NCBI RefSeq assembly: GCF_037975245.1
Contig: NC_092563.1
Coordinates: forward strand, 8,245,501-8,309,500
DNA length: 64,000 bases
Source: Apostichopus japonicus
Lineage: Eukaryota; Echinodermata; Holothuroidea; Aspidochirotida; Stichopodidae
Direction of reading: 5' to 3'
Below, piece by piece: positions 36,355 to 47,448 of this stretch. The notes beneath the pieces are model-generated. The model saw only the letters and a program-made list of their open reading frames with translations, did not search any database and was not told the origin of the DNA. How positions within the stretch are numbered: the first letter of the stretch is position 1; each line of letters opens with the position of its first letter. The position numbers and the translations under genes are program-made.

Positions 36355-38208
36355 TATGGCAAGCCGTTTTAACATTTACCTCTCTATTCTACTTAAGTAG
36401 AATTAATTCTACTTAAGTTGAATACAATTAAGCTTAAGTGAAATGAATTGCACTTAAGTAGAATTTCATTTTACTTAAGCTTAATTGTATTCCACTTAAG
36501 TGGAATTCATATAAGCTTAAGTTCAAACGGTTTTTGTCTACATCGTATTTTACTAAAGTAAAATACAATTCTACTTAAGTAAAATACAATTCTGCTTAAG
36601 TAAAATTCAATTCTACTTAAGTAAATGCAATTCTGCTTAAGTAAAATTCAATTCTACTTAGTAAAACGCTATTCTACTTAAGCAAAATGGCTTTTCAATT
36701 TCACTTAAGCTAAATTGCATTTTACTTAAGTGAAATAAAATTACGCTTAAGTGAAATGTGATTGGTCAATCTATTTCACTTAAGTAAAATGCAATTTAGC
36801 TTAAGTGAAATGTGATTGGTCAATCAGTATGCTACTCATTGCGTCACTGTACTTGCCGCGAAGTCCGACTTTGTATACTATTATAGGTACCTCACCACGT
36901 GTTCATCCGCTCGATAGGTTAACCATTGTCAGAAAAGAGGTAAAAGTACCTAACGTAAAGCTTGTTTAAGCATGTTATCATTTACTGTCATCGTTTTTTC
37001 TGCCTTTATATGAAAGAGCATAATTTTAAGTACAGATGGTGTGAAAATAGGGAGGATCGAAGGTGATATAAACCATTTTAAAAATCTTTGGTTAAATGTT
37101 GATATTACTCCGAACGAGCATATGGAAGGGTTCAGTGTGATAAACTTGCTCCTCTTCTAGCTCATAATCTAAACGGTCATGATATGGAAGTTTGCAAGTG
37201 CCATGATAGGCCAAGAACACAGCTATCATGTGGTGGGTAGGATGTACCAGATGAAAACTTCTATCTATGCTTTGGCAGGTCTTGAAAGTGACGAGTTTAG
37301 TGTGTAAGTCAATGGAACAATTAATTGTGATGCGAGACCTATAGAGTTACGTTCAAGACGTACTAGTTACGTAACCATTTGCGGCCATTCCCCCATACTG
37401 CGATACTTATCCAGCTTTCGTTGTGTATATACGAACATAACACCATACTTACCCTTAGCAAATGAAGCAAAGCTATGTTTATCACTGAGTCTGAACGTTA
37501 GACATTTGGTAAATGCAGCCAGCCAATAAATCGTTGCAAACTGTTGCTGATGCAGTTGGAAAAGCACTTTTGAGGGCAAGGGAACGACTACAACACGACA
37601 TACCACCAATCATTGGTACTAGTAGTAGAAGTACCACAAGGCATGGTACCATGTAAACATTGCCCCCAGACCAACTACTTCTCCGCACGAGGTAAATGTT
37701 ATAACGGCTTGCCATATACTTCAAATCCACTTAAGCTAAATTGTATTTTACTTAAGTAGAATTGAATTTTACTTAAGTAAAATGCAATTGTATTCTACTT
37801 AAGTAAAATACAATTCTACTTAAGTAGAATACAATTTAGCTTAAGTTGAATTCAATTTCACTGAAGCTTAATTGTATTCTACTTAAGTAAAATACAATTT
37901 TACTTAAGAAAAATTCATTTAGCTTAAGTGAAAAAGAATGACATTTTTACTTAAGCTAAATTCAAGTTTACTTAAGTAGAATTGCATTTTACTTAAGTAG
38001 AATACAATTAAGCTTAAGTGAAATTGAATTTAACTTAAGCTTAAAAGAAAGTGGTAATTTTACTTAAGTGGAATACAATTAAACTTAAGTAAAATACAAT
38101 TCTACTTAAGTGCAATTAATTTCACTTAAGCTTAATTGTATTCTACTTAAGTGGAATTGGTTCTACTTAAGTAGAATAACGAGGTAAATGTTAAAACGGC
38201 TTGCCATA
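36355..38208. mobile_element. Inverted-repeat element built of CTTAAG palindromes
   Basis: The outer ends are a perfect 28-bp inverted pair (36355-36382 and 38181-38208; inner part CAAGCCGTTTTAACATTTAC), flanked by the hexamer GGTTCC on both sides (36349-36354 and 38209-38214). Inside the left end (about 36385-36810) and the right end (about 37725-38180) lie dense runs of short palindromes such as TTCTACTTAAGTAGAA and TTTTACTTAAGTAAAA. By hand count they carry about 37 exact CTTAAG hexamers, one every 15-25 bp. A further copy of the end, with one mismatch, sits inside at 37689-37716. The middle (about 36840-37688) is ordinary sequence with no convincing gene. It could be a MITE, a nested pair of MITEs, or a fold-back element; no transposase is visible. 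Confidence 0.75.
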
Positions 38209-38214
38209 GGTTCC

Positions 38215-39791
38215 TGGCCTCTCTTTGGGAAAGGATTTCTTTTGAAAGGGGGCTTAGATACAAATTGGTGTTTAAATTTCGGTTAGTTTACTCGGCAAAA
38301 AAGGTCTGAATAGCAACTAGGGATATGCATGTCATTGTATGAACATAGTAATGAGATACCCAAAGTCTCATCATTGATGTAACAACTGACCATGGATGTG
38401 CCGACTGGCTTCGCGGTCACACCCCACACCCTCCATAGCTACACCCCTGCATAAGTTATGCCTCAAAAATTAAGAATTTAACACAAAATGCAAATCATTC
38501 AACTGGATGTCTTTTTTTTTGTCTTCTGTTAAAATGACAACACTTGCTTTAATCAACTGCTAAACACACAAACAAGTTTAATACCACAATCCGAAAGACT
38601 GGCTTGAATTTCTCTCATACGCATTATTTGTTCATGCATGTAAATTTGCAAAAATCTGACAGCTTATCTGAAACATTTTACACACAACCCATACATACAG
38701 TGAACATAGCACTACCTCCATCCTTATTTCTATTAATATTTTGTTGAGTCTTAATTATTCCCACTGCGGCCTCAGTGTTTGACAGTCACTATACTAAAAG
38801 TCTTCGTTATAGCATCATGTATATACTGGCAGTAAACGGTTAGGTTTATAATGAGATATATCAGGATCTGTTGATAACTTGTAGATTAATATTAATAATA
38901 ATCGAATGCATATACTGTAATATCATGGTGCACTTGTGCAGACTATGGACGATGCACGTCAAGCATGCAGGAACTCAGAATCAACACTCGGTGGTATATA
39001 CACTCTGTATATAACCATTTATAAATATACTACAATACAATTATCGATCATTATTTATTATAAAGGTTTATTTTCTCATTTATGACAAAACCATTGCAAC
39101 CTTTGCCTCCCTAAAAGAAAAGCATATGTACAGTGATCGCCTTTCTTCTACTTTTAAATCATATGCAAGTGAACATATATATACATTAAATGCCCTTTCG
39201 ATTACTTTCTCGACAGTGTTAGTTGATTGTAAAAACAGGAAACGGGAAACGATTGTGAGGTTAATTTTTCCGAGCGTAATTGTCTTTCTGAGTAAGCGAT
39301 GTTTTTACTTTCATGGAGCGGAAATCCCAGGTGTTTAAGGTCGTGGCAAAGTACATATACAGTATGACGTATCATTATTTATTTAAACATTTGGCATAAC
39401 ATTAAAATAAGAAAGTCTTAATTGTTTGTTGTTTGATTACGAACACTATATCCTTTTGAAAATATTCTCAGGTAATAAGGAACATAGTCTAATTTGAACC
39501 TAATTTTCAAAGGAAGCAAACCATTAGTCATTTTTATTTGAAATTACCTATGGGGGAAGGGCGGGGGGGGGGCACTAAAAGGAAACGATTTTGAAATTGA
39601 ATATATCTGCATGATCATTGACTTCGGGGAAAATACCATAAAGTTTTGACGTAAATTGTTGTCAAGAGCCAGAATTAAAGAAATAGTGCAAACTGAAAAT
39701 AGTCAAAATGTTATGTAACTATACGCGAATTGATTTCTCAGTTCTGTAAGTGAAAGCAAAGATTGAATTAATTAATTCGTTAAGAATCGCC
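38215..39791. other. No gene recognised
   Basis: AT-rich sequence before the BEL element. A hAT-like end (GCTACACCCCTG, about 38440-38453) could pair with GCGTATCCAGGATT at about 36290, which would make one larger element around the CTTAAG region, but the flanks do not match. Confidence 0.4.
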
Positions 39792-40367
39792 TGTAAACGC
39801 GCTCACACGATATGTTGTTTGTGTATTGTTACGAAGTGTGCGTCATGTAAAGTTGCAGTGCTACTGCGCGTGTGCGTGTTTGTGCGAGTGTGCGTGCGTG
39901 CGTGAGTATGTGTTTGAAATTTGTTGTTTTCGTTGGTTCTGTCTTTACGTTCATTTACCGTAATTTGAGTTCAGTCGATATCAAGAACGCATTGAAGCAA
40001 GATGTATTTTCCAGTGTTAAACCAAAGATTTTATGTAAGTTGTGTTTTTATTGATATAACGTTGTATATTTGTTGCATACATGATTATTTATTCTGTATG
40101 ATTTGGATTTATGTATTTATTCTTCAATAATTGACTTATTCATTAATCGATTTCCTGATTGTTTAATTACAAACGTATGTTTCGTTTTTATTTATTTAGT
40201 TACCAGATTGACAGACTGACAGATTAACAGATTAGCAGATTAACAGATTAACAGATAGTTACCAGATATCAAAGCTAATAAACCACGAATCGACTCAACA
40301 TTTCTTCTGCGTTGAATAATCTTTGGATTACAGGAATACGGCCTAAAGAAATCTATATTGATTTACA
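39792..40367 (+). repeat. BEL/Pao 5' LTR
   Basis: 576 bp, from TGTAAACGCGCTCACACG to GATTTACA. It contains a TGTGCG-rich stretch (39865-39905) and a small tandem of AGATTAACAG units (40205-40257). AATAAA-like words are present. Confidence 0.96.
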
Positions 40368-40390
40368 GTAAATAAAATCTATAATTGAAG

Positions 40391-43390
40391 ATGTCAACGG
40401 ACGAGGCCCTTACGATGAAGACGCTGCTAATACGGCGCAGGAATAAGAAGGGGACCTTGACTAGAGCAATTAATTCTATTTCTACTCTCATTAGAGAGGA
40501 CGCAGGAGTAGACTCTGTGAAGGAACTCTTAGAGAAAGCGAATAAAATTTTAGAAGCAATAGAAGAGGCCCATCAAGCTGTGATTGAAAAGCTTTTGGAA
40601 GAAGATAAGTTTATTTTGGAAGAAGAATGGATGGCGGACGTAGTCAGCAAGTTCATCGCCGTAAAGATCGAAGTCGAGAGGTATGTAGACCTAAGCAGAA
40701 AAGGGCCCGAGAGGATCTCAGAAGCTCCCGAAGGCGACGAGGAAAAGAGGTTAACCGACAATGATGATAACGGTATTTTTACTAAGAATAGTAACGTTAG
40801 TCATTGTGTTAGCTCTAAGGAAGTTAATGATATTACCGATGGTAATAATAGTAACGTAGACATGAAGAATGGTGAAGGTCTTCCACATTTAAGTTCAAAT
40901 AGGTATAGTTCTAGTTGTGATTCCAACTATGTATTCGGGTTTAACGAACTCAAATTGGCATTAGAGTTACCGAAGGCTGAGGTATTTGAGTTTAATGGAG
41001 ACCCCACAGATTATTGGTACTTCATAACCAATTTCGAAGTTAACGTGGCAAGTAAATTGAGCGGTGATGCCGCGCGTTTGCAGTATTTGCTGCAGCTATG
41101 TAAAGGTAAAGCGCGTTTCTGCATCGAAAGTTGCGCGCTTCTAGGTGACGAAGGTTACGAAAGCGCGAAGGCAATTTTGAAACGTCAATTTGGTCAACCG
41201 CATCTGATTCTGAATTCTTTGATGAGTAAATTGGTTAATCGCAAAACGATTAAGGCTAATGACGGAGAAAGCTTGTGGAAGCTCATATCCGAAATGCAGA
41301 GGTGTTACGTTACCTTAACTCAGATGGGGTATGTAAATGACCTAAATTCAACAAGTAACCTTCTTAAGATTCACAGTTTGTTACCTGTTTATCTTCAAAC
41401 TGGGTGGGCAAATGTCGCCCAAAAGATACATGAGAGTAGAGAACCAGAATTTAATGACCTTCTATCGTATCTGACAGGTCAAGCTGAAATTTCGTCTAAC
41501 ATGTTTGGTAGGAATATAGGTAAGTCGAGTAGCGTGGTGAGTGACGAGAAACCTCGCGTGAAATCTAATTTTATGAAAGGTAGATCTCTTAAGTGTTTTG
41601 CCTGTGATGATGATCATAGAATTTTTGACTGTGAGTCGTTCTGCAACATGAGTTACAACCAGAGGCTAGACATTGTTAGGACAAAGAGGTTGTGTTTTAG
41701 GTGTCTATTTCCTGGTCATTCGGTGGCTAAATGTAGAAGGGATACCGTTTGCACGTTCTGTCAGTCTAACAAACACAATGATCTACTTCATCCTCCACCC
41801 AATCAAGAGAATATCTCTGTTATGTCAAACACCGCTGTTTGTGGTAGTAACGTTTTCTTGAGAATTCTGCCGGTTACAGTGACCGGTAACAATGGTAATC
41901 GAGTGCACACCCTGGCTATTTTGGACAGTGGGTCAGACACTACTCTGTGTTCAGAATCCCTTAGGAAGAAGTTGGGTGTAAAGGGAAAACCGACGTCTTA
42001 CACGTCTTCGACGGTTAACGGAGTCGAACCTAAGATCGGTTCAACATTTGATATTACCGTTAAAGGGGAGAATGAAAGTAATGATTTGTCAATAACTGCT
42101 CTTTCTGTTCCAAAACTACCCAATAGTGATGATAGTGTCCCCTCTGCTCGTGACCTCAACCGGTGGCAACATTTGAAACTTATTCCCTGGGGGGATATCT
42201 CAAGATACAACCTTGATCTACTAATAGGGGCGGATGTTCCCGAAGCATTTTGGGTTATGGATGAGAGGCGTGGTGGAACGGGGGATCCGTATGGAGTAAA
42301 GACACCCCTTGGTTGGTCTGTTATGGGTCCTACAGGTTTCAGTGGTCGTAGCGATAGAAAGAACATCCATCGTATATCTTGTTGCTCGAATGGAGAGATC
42401 TTAAGTTTACTTAAAAGTTCTTGGTCTGTAGACGATGCGAGTATTGGTGAAGGTGATTCTGTCCAAGACAAGAGAGCCAAAGGTATATTAGAATCTACTG
42501 CCTCACTTACTAGTGAAGGTCACTACCAGATAGGACTTCTGTGGAAGGACGATTACCATTTCTTACCTTCCAATAAACCGTTAGCTGAATCACGTCTAAG
42601 AAACATAAAACGTAAGCTATTAAGAGACAATGTAATGCGTCAAAAGTATACAGAAACCGTAGAAGGTTACATTGCGAAAGGTTATGCCGAACGGGTTCAA
42701 GGTGAAGGTAAGGCTGGTAATGTTTGGTATCTGCCTCACCATCCAGTTGTTCATCCCCACAAAGACAAGGTCAGAGTAGTCTATGATTGTGCAGCGAAGT
42801 GGAGGGATACTTCATTAAACTCGTGTTTATTGAAAGGCCCAGACACGATAAACAGTCTCGTGGGTGTTCTCCACAGATTTAGGCAGCAGCGAATTGCACT
42901 AGTTGCTGACGTAGAGGCAATGTTTCACCAAGTGCAGGTGATAAGCGAAGACCGCGATGTCTTCAGGTTCTTGTGGTGGCCTGGCGGTAATCTAGAAAGT
43001 GAACCGCTTGAATATAGAATGACGGTGCATCTCTTTGGTGCCACGTCAAGTCCAGCTTGCGCCGGCTATGCGTTACAGCGTACGGCCAGGGACAACGAGT
43101 TACATAATCAGGACATTGTAGGTAAGAAAGCCATTCAGTTCATAAGGAACAACTTTTATGTAGACGATCTTCTGGCTTCAGTCGATGATCCAACTGTTGC
43201 AATAGAAGTTGTGGAACGCATTAGAAGTATTTTAAGTAAGGGCGGCTTTAGACTCACGAAGTGGGTTAGTAACGATCGTGCCGTTCTCCAAAGCATCCCA
43301 GAGTCCGAAAGAGCTCCAAATTTACGTAATAGCCTGGAGACTCTTCCAACTGAGCGAACACTGGGAGTGAGTTGGAATGCCGAAAATTGA
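40391..43390 (+). CDS. BEL/Pao Gag-protease-reverse transcriptase (first open frame)
   Basis: The first ATG (40391) is only 23 bp past the 5' LTR. About 999 residues. In order: a coiled, charged N-terminus; a Gag region; two Cys-His knuckles (from about residues 402 and 435; CFAC… and CFRC…); a retropepsin-like aspartic protease with D-S-G at about 512; and a Pao-type reverse transcriptase with the catalytic Y-V-D-D at about 923. It makes the particle and copies the RNA in cytoplasmic particles. The frame closes with TGA (43388-43390) shortly after the reverse transcriptase core, where the family normally reads on. The break lies in an A-run at about 43383-43386; it may be a one-base error, a mutation or a frameshift site. 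Confidence 0.93.
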   Translation: MSTDEALTMKTLLIRRRNKKGTLTRAINSISTLIREDAGVDSVKELLEKANKILEAIEEAHQAVIEKLLEEDKFILEEEWMADVVSKFIAVKIEVERYVDLSRKGPERISEAPEGDEEKRLTDNDDNGIFTKNSNVSHCVSSKEVNDITDGNNSNVDMKNGEGLPHLSSNRYSSSCDSNYVFGFNELKLALELPKAEVFEFNGDPTDYWYFITNFEVNVASKLSGDAARLQYLLQLCKGKARFCIESCALLGDEGYESAKAILKRQFGQPHLILNSLMSKLVNRKTIKANDGESLWKLISEMQRCYVTLTQMGYVNDLNSTSNLLKIHSLLPVYLQTGWANVAQKIHESREPEFNDLLSYLTGQAEISSNMFGRNIGKSSSVVSDEKPRVKSNFMKGRSLKCFACDDDHRIFDCESFCNMSYNQRLDIVRTKRLCFRCLFPGHSVAKCRRDTVCTFCQSNKHNDLLHPPPNQENISVMSNTAVCGSNVFLRILPVTVTGNNGNRVHTLAILDSGSDTTLCSESLRKKLGVKGKPTSYTSSTVNGVEPKIGSTFDITVKGENESNDLSITALSVPKLPNSDDSVPSARDLNRWQHLKLIPWGDISRYNLDLLIGADVPEAFWVMDERRGGTGDPYGVKTPLGWSVMGPTGFSGRSDRKNIHRISCCSNGEILSLLKSSWSVDDASIGEGDSVQDKRAKGILESTASLTSEGHYQIGLLWKDDYHFLPSNKPLAESRLRNIKRKLLRDNVMRQKYTETVEGYIAKGYAERVQGEGKAGNVWYLPHHPVVHPHKDKVRVVYDCAAKWRDTSLNSCLLKGPDTINSLVGVLHRFRQQRIALVADVEAMFHQVQVISEDRDVFRFLWWPGGNLESEPLEYRMTVHLFGATSSPACAGYALQRTARDNELHNQDIVGKKAIQFIRNNFYVDDLLASVDDPTVAIEVVERIRSILSKGGFRLTKWVSNDRAVLQSIPESERAPNLRNSLETLPTERTLGVSWNAEN

Positions 43391-45653
43391 CAATTTCCTA
43401 TTCAACGTGTCGTTGCCCGACAAACCCTTTACAAGGCGAGGGTTATTGTCAATATCAAGCTCGATCTTTGACCCATTGGGTTTTGCTGCTCCCTTTGTTG
43501 TCATTGCTCGGTGCCTCTTACAAGATATTTGTCGCAAAGGGTCTGATTGGGACAAACCCTTGACGGACGAAGAACTTGTGACATGGAAGAAGTGGCTTCA
43601 AAATGTTCCTCTTCTTTCATCTATACAGATCCCTCGTTGGCTACAGTTAGATAACGCACAGTGCGTCCAGCTTCACGTGTTTTGTGACGCATCTCAGAGA
43701 GGATATGCTGCAGTGGCATATCTCCGCGTGATAGGTGCTGACAGTAAAGCAAGCTGCTCATTCATTCAAGGAAAGGCCAAAGTCAGCCCAATGAAGCCCG
43801 TGTCTATTCCTAGGCTCGAGTTAATGGGCGCGGTTCTTGCAGTGACGTTGTACACGTCGATCAAACAAGAGATTAGGTTTGATCTCGATGATGTTATATT
43901 TTGGACGGACTCAATGATTGTCCTTGGGTACATTCGCAACGAGGATAAGCGGTTTAAAACCTTCGTTGCAAACCGAGTGTCCAAGATTCATGATTTGTCC
44001 TCTCCAAATCAATGGCGACATGTAGGCTCCAAAGAAAACCCAGCCGATGATGGCTCGAGGGGTACGTATGATTTGGGAACGTGGCTCTCCGGCCCAAGTT
44101 TCCTTTCGAAGAAAGAAAGCGCATGGCCTTCACTGAATCATGATGATATTGATTTGTCTGGAGACACAGAAATAGGAAAGTCTGTTGTTCTTAATGTAAC
44201 TACTTTAGTTAATGATAATTTTTCTGAGCAGTTAATCTCCAGGTTTTCATCGTGGACCAAGTTAGTCAAGGTGTTAGCTTGGGTCTTTCGCTTTGTTAAT
44301 AAGTGTAGAGGTTCATTGGCAGCAAGTGGCATAAATCTGTCTGTATCAGAAATCGAAGCGAGTGAAACTACCATAATTTCGTGGGTCCAAAAATCGGCGT
44401 TTAAATCCTGGCAGCGTGACCAGCGATTATTTAAACTCAAACCCATTCTTCTTGGAAATGTACTTAGAGCGGGGGGTCGTCTCGACAATGCTGATTTGGG
44501 AAATGACGTTAAGCACCCAATTATCTTGCCCCCTAGGGGAGCAGTAGTCACACTCATTATTAGATATTATCATGAGTCGGTAGGTCATGGTGGTTTGGCC
44601 ATGACGTTAAGTGCCATTCGGCAAAAGTTTTGGCTACTGAATGGTCGAACAGCAGTGAAGAGTGTAGTAAGTAAGTGCGTTATTTGTCGTAAGATCCTTG
44701 CACGGCCTTCTTGTCAGATAATGGCCACATTGCCTTTGGAGAGAGTCTCCTCTGACAAACCTCCTTTTAGTTTTGTCGGCGTGGACTATTTTGGGCCATT
44801 CGAAGCGAAAAGAGGTCGCTCGACCGTAAAGAGGTTCGGTTGCATTTTTACTTGCTTGTCCTCCAGAGCTGTTCATTTGGAAGTTTGTGAATCTCTGGAT
44901 GCTGATTCCTTCCTTAATGCTTTCAGACGTTTTGTAGCAAGAAGAGGTCAGCCAGTTAAGATTTTTAGCGACAACGGCTCTAATTTCCAAGCCGGCGAGA
45001 AAGAGTTGAGAAATGCCTTTAAAGCTATGAATAAAGATGATGTAGAAGCCTTTTTTCATAGTAAAGGTTGTGAGTGGCACTTTAACCCTCCTACAGCCAG
45101 CCATTTCGGAGGAGCATGGGAAAGGCTTATCAGGTCGGTTAGAAGGATTCTAAGAGGCGTCCTGAGGCAGCAAACGGTCACTGATGAGGTCCTTACTACT
45201 GTACTTGCTGAGGTTGAATCTATTCTCAACTCAAGACCTCTCACTGACTTCTCCTCAGATCCAAAAGATGAGGAGCCTCTTACTCCGAACCACCTACTTT
45301 TGATGAGACATGGGCCTGACAACCCAGTCGACGCAGGAGTCTCTTACGGCCGTAAAAGGTGGCTTCAAGTACAGTACCTTGCTTCTTTGTTTTGGAGTAG
45401 ATGGCGGAAAGAATATCTGCCTCTCCTCCAAAAACGCCATAAGTGGAATTTTCCGAAAGAAAATGTTGTCATTGGGGACATAGTTCTCCTCACCGACGAA
45501 ACAATTCCACGCGGAAAATGGCCTTTAGCTAGAGTCATTACAGTTTTCAAGAGTAGCGATGGGAAAGTAAGAAGCGTTGAGGTTAAGGTTCGTAATAAAA
45601 TACTCAAAAGACCGATTACGAAATTGTGTATTGTAAAGAGAATGTCTGATTAG
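43377..45653 (+). CDS. BEL/Pao RNase H-integrase (second open frame)
   Basis: This frame is shifted +1 relative to the first and overlaps it by 14 bp. Its first ATG is probably not a real start. Domains in order: the Pao connection/RNase H region with C-D-A-S at about residue 103; an H-H-C-C zinc-binding domain (from about 400); an rve integrase core with D-Y-F-G-P, S-D-N-G-S and W-E-R holding the three acidic residues; and a C-terminal DUF5641-like domain near 660-740. Integrase inserts the cDNA, here with 5-bp staggered cuts. It ends at TAG (45651-45653), about 100 bp before the polypurine tract. Confidence 0.93.
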   Translation: MPKIDNFLFNVSLPDKPFTRRGLLSISSSIFDPLGFAAPFVVIARCLLQDICRKGSDWDKPLTDEELVTWKKWLQNVPLLSSIQIPRWLQLDNAQCVQLHVFCDASQRGYAAVAYLRVIGADSKASCSFIQGKAKVSPMKPVSIPRLELMGAVLAVTLYTSIKQEIRFDLDDVIFWTDSMIVLGYIRNEDKRFKTFVANRVSKIHDLSSPNQWRHVGSKENPADDGSRGTYDLGTWLSGPSFLSKKESAWPSLNHDDIDLSGDTEIGKSVVLNVTTLVNDNFSEQLISRFSSWTKLVKVLAWVFRFVNKCRGSLAASGINLSVSEIEASETTIISWVQKSAFKSWQRDQRLFKLKPILLGNVLRAGGRLDNADLGNDVKHPIILPPRGAVVTLIIRYYHESVGHGGLAMTLSAIRQKFWLLNGRTAVKSVVSKCVICRKILARPSCQIMATLPLERVSSDKPPFSFVGVDYFGPFEAKRGRSTVKRFGCIFTCLSSRAVHLEVCESLDADSFLNAFRRFVARRGQPVKIFSDNGSNFQAGEKELRNAFKAMNKDDVEAFFHSKGCEWHFNPPTASHFGGAWERLIRSVRRILRGVLRQQTVTDEVLTTVLAEVESILNSRPLTDFSSDPKDEEPLTPNHLLLMRHGPDNPVDAGVSYGRKRWLQVQYLASLFWSRWRKEYLPLLQKRHKWNFPKENVVIGDIVLLTDETIPRGKWPLARVITVFKSSDGKVRSVEVKVRNKILKRPITKLCIVKRMSD

Positions 45654-45753
45654 TCTCATTGTTGATTTTTCTTTGAATATATATATTACTTTGTCTCAGT
45701 GTACTAAATTGTTTGATTGGTTGTAAATGTGTGTAAAATCCATATGATTTAAC

Positions 45754-45762
45754 AGGGGGGAG
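45754..45762 (+). other. BEL/Pao polypurine tract
   Basis: AGGGGGGAG directly before the 3' LTR; this is where plus-strand DNA synthesis starts in LTR elements. Confidence 0.75.
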
Positions 45763-46338
45763 TGTAAACGCGCTCACACGATATGTTGTTTGTGTATTGT
45801 TACGAAGTGTGCGTCATGTAAAGTTGCAGTGCTACTGCGCGTGTGCGTGTTTGTGCGAGTGTGCGTGCGTGCGTGAGTATGTGTTTGAAATTTGTTGTTT
45901 TCGTTGGTTCTGTCTTTACGTTCATTTACCGTAATTTGAGTTCAGTCGATATCAAGAACGCATTGAAGCAAGATGTATTTTCCAGTGTTAAACCAAAGAT
46001 TTTATGTAAGTTGTGTTTTTATTGATATAACGTTGTATATTTGTTGCATACATGATTATTTATTCTGTATGATTTGGATTTATGTATTTATTCTTCAATA
46101 ATTGACTTATTCATTAATCGATTTCCTGATTGTTTAATTACAAACGTATGTTTCGTTTTTATTTATTTAGTTACCAGATTGACAGACTGACAGATTAACA
46201 GATTAGCAGATTAACAGATTAACAGATAGTTACCAGATATCAAAGCTAATAAACCACGAATCGACTCAACATTTCTTCTGCGTTGAATAATCTTTGGATT
46301 ACAGGAATACGGCCTAAAGAAATCTATATTGATTTACA
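45763..46338 (+). repeat. BEL/Pao 3' LTR
   Basis: Same length and, as far as I can read, same sequence as the 5' LTR at an offset of 5,971 bp. The polypurine tract lies just upstream (45754-45762). Confidence 0.96.
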
Positions 46339-46343
46339 TCGCC

Positions 46344-46625
46344 AACATTTGTCAAATTGACAAAAAAAAAGGAGATAAGAGGGTAATCAAGGACCTTTAA
46401 CCTCTGACCTTTGTTCCGGGGTCTGCGAGACACAAGGGTTCACCCTGGGGTACCTTCCCACCAATTAGTTTGATGGAAATCGGCTCAGCCGTTTAGGAGG
46501 AGTTGTTGACCCAAATTTGACACACACACACACACAGACATTTTTTGACCCCTCCCTCAGTCATGGACTTCCGGTCACCCTGGGCTACCCTACCACTGGT
46601 GACCCCACGAGAGTAGCTACGCAGG
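46344..46625. repeat. Degenerate repeat with CTCTGACCTTTG words
   Basis: Text such as CCTCTGACCTTTG, CCCACCAATTAGTTTGATGG and GTTTAGGAGGAGTT resembles pieces at 49430-49820 and 51131-51200 (AGTTTGAACTTGATCGG, GTGTAGGAGGAG). These look like copies of one dispersed family. A short (AC)n run is at about 46522-46535. Confidence 0.5.
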
Positions 46626-47448
46626 TAAATTAACCATTACCATGGCAACTGTTGCTATGGCACTGACATAGCTGTATATGGCCCAACTGGCAAAGGAACT
46701 ATACCATATCAAATCCTCCCTATATGCGAGCGATGAGATAACAAACAAATATGTTACCGTCACCGTTCTTTTAATTGGGAATGGTCTTCTACTAATTACG
46801 TATGTGCTTTACATTTATTGCAAAGCCACGTTACACGTTACACGTAACACGTAACAATATCATATTTCGTTGTTGCCATAGAATCATTACACTAAATATT
46901 AATCTTGTTGGAAACCATTCAATATGTTGGTCGTTTAGCTTTCAACTTGTTGTTGTCTGTGCAATTATTTTCACCGCAGTACATTTTAGTGTCGGGCTTA
47001 TATATCTTTCAGCGTTCCTCACCATCCCAATTAGGGACGGTGGAGGAAGAAGATGCTGGGGGGGGGGGGATTACTCTTCACCCTCCACCATGCTGTGTTA
47101 GCAAGAAACGTAAATTGGAGAAGTAAACCATTCGTCATTTGTGTATATAAAAAGAGTGTCTCTTCTGTTGAAAATGACAAGGAAACTAGTACTGACAGAA
47201 TGCACAGGGGTTTCCATTTGCCCTGGCGTTTTGAGGTGATTTTGTGTTCTACACAAGCGAATTATGATCACATGTTCCCACGTTCTGCCCTCTGAAGATG
47301 TTTACCCCCTCCTCCCCTCATCAATGTAGAAATTGCAGGATCTTTCGCCACCTCTGATTCCAATTCTCATCCAAAACAGAAATGTCGATCGCCTAAGTTG
47401 ACGCAGTGTTCTGATTATCAAAGGTATCAATACTATATGTCATAATAA
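46626..47448. other. No gene recognised
   Basis: AT-rich sequence with a G-run at 47058-47068. Short open frames here have no recognisable domain. Confidence 0.5.

Larger units (their letters stand above)
39792..46338 (+). mobile_element. BEL/Pao LTR retrotransposon, full length
   Basis: A 6,547-bp element with two 576-bp LTRs (39792-40367 and 45763-46338) that look identical by eye, TG…CA ends and a 5-bp target duplication TCGCC (39787-39791 and 46339-46343). The internal part encodes Gag, aspartic protease, reverse transcriptase, RNase H and integrase in BEL/Pao order. Its two long open frames are offset by one base at about 43380. A polypurine tract, AGGGGGGAG, touches the 3' LTR. Identical LTRs mean a very recent insertion. 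Confidence 0.96.

Noticed and set aside
36290-38453. One larger hAT-like element enclosing the CTTAAG region
   Set aside because: The ends GCGTATCCAGG and GCTACACCCCTG only loosely pair and the flanking octamers do not match; the inner 28-bp ends are far better.
39872-46025. Identical 60-residue frames in the two BEL LTRs
   Set aside because: They are LTR sequence, beginning in a TGTGCG-rich stretch; not a likely protein.
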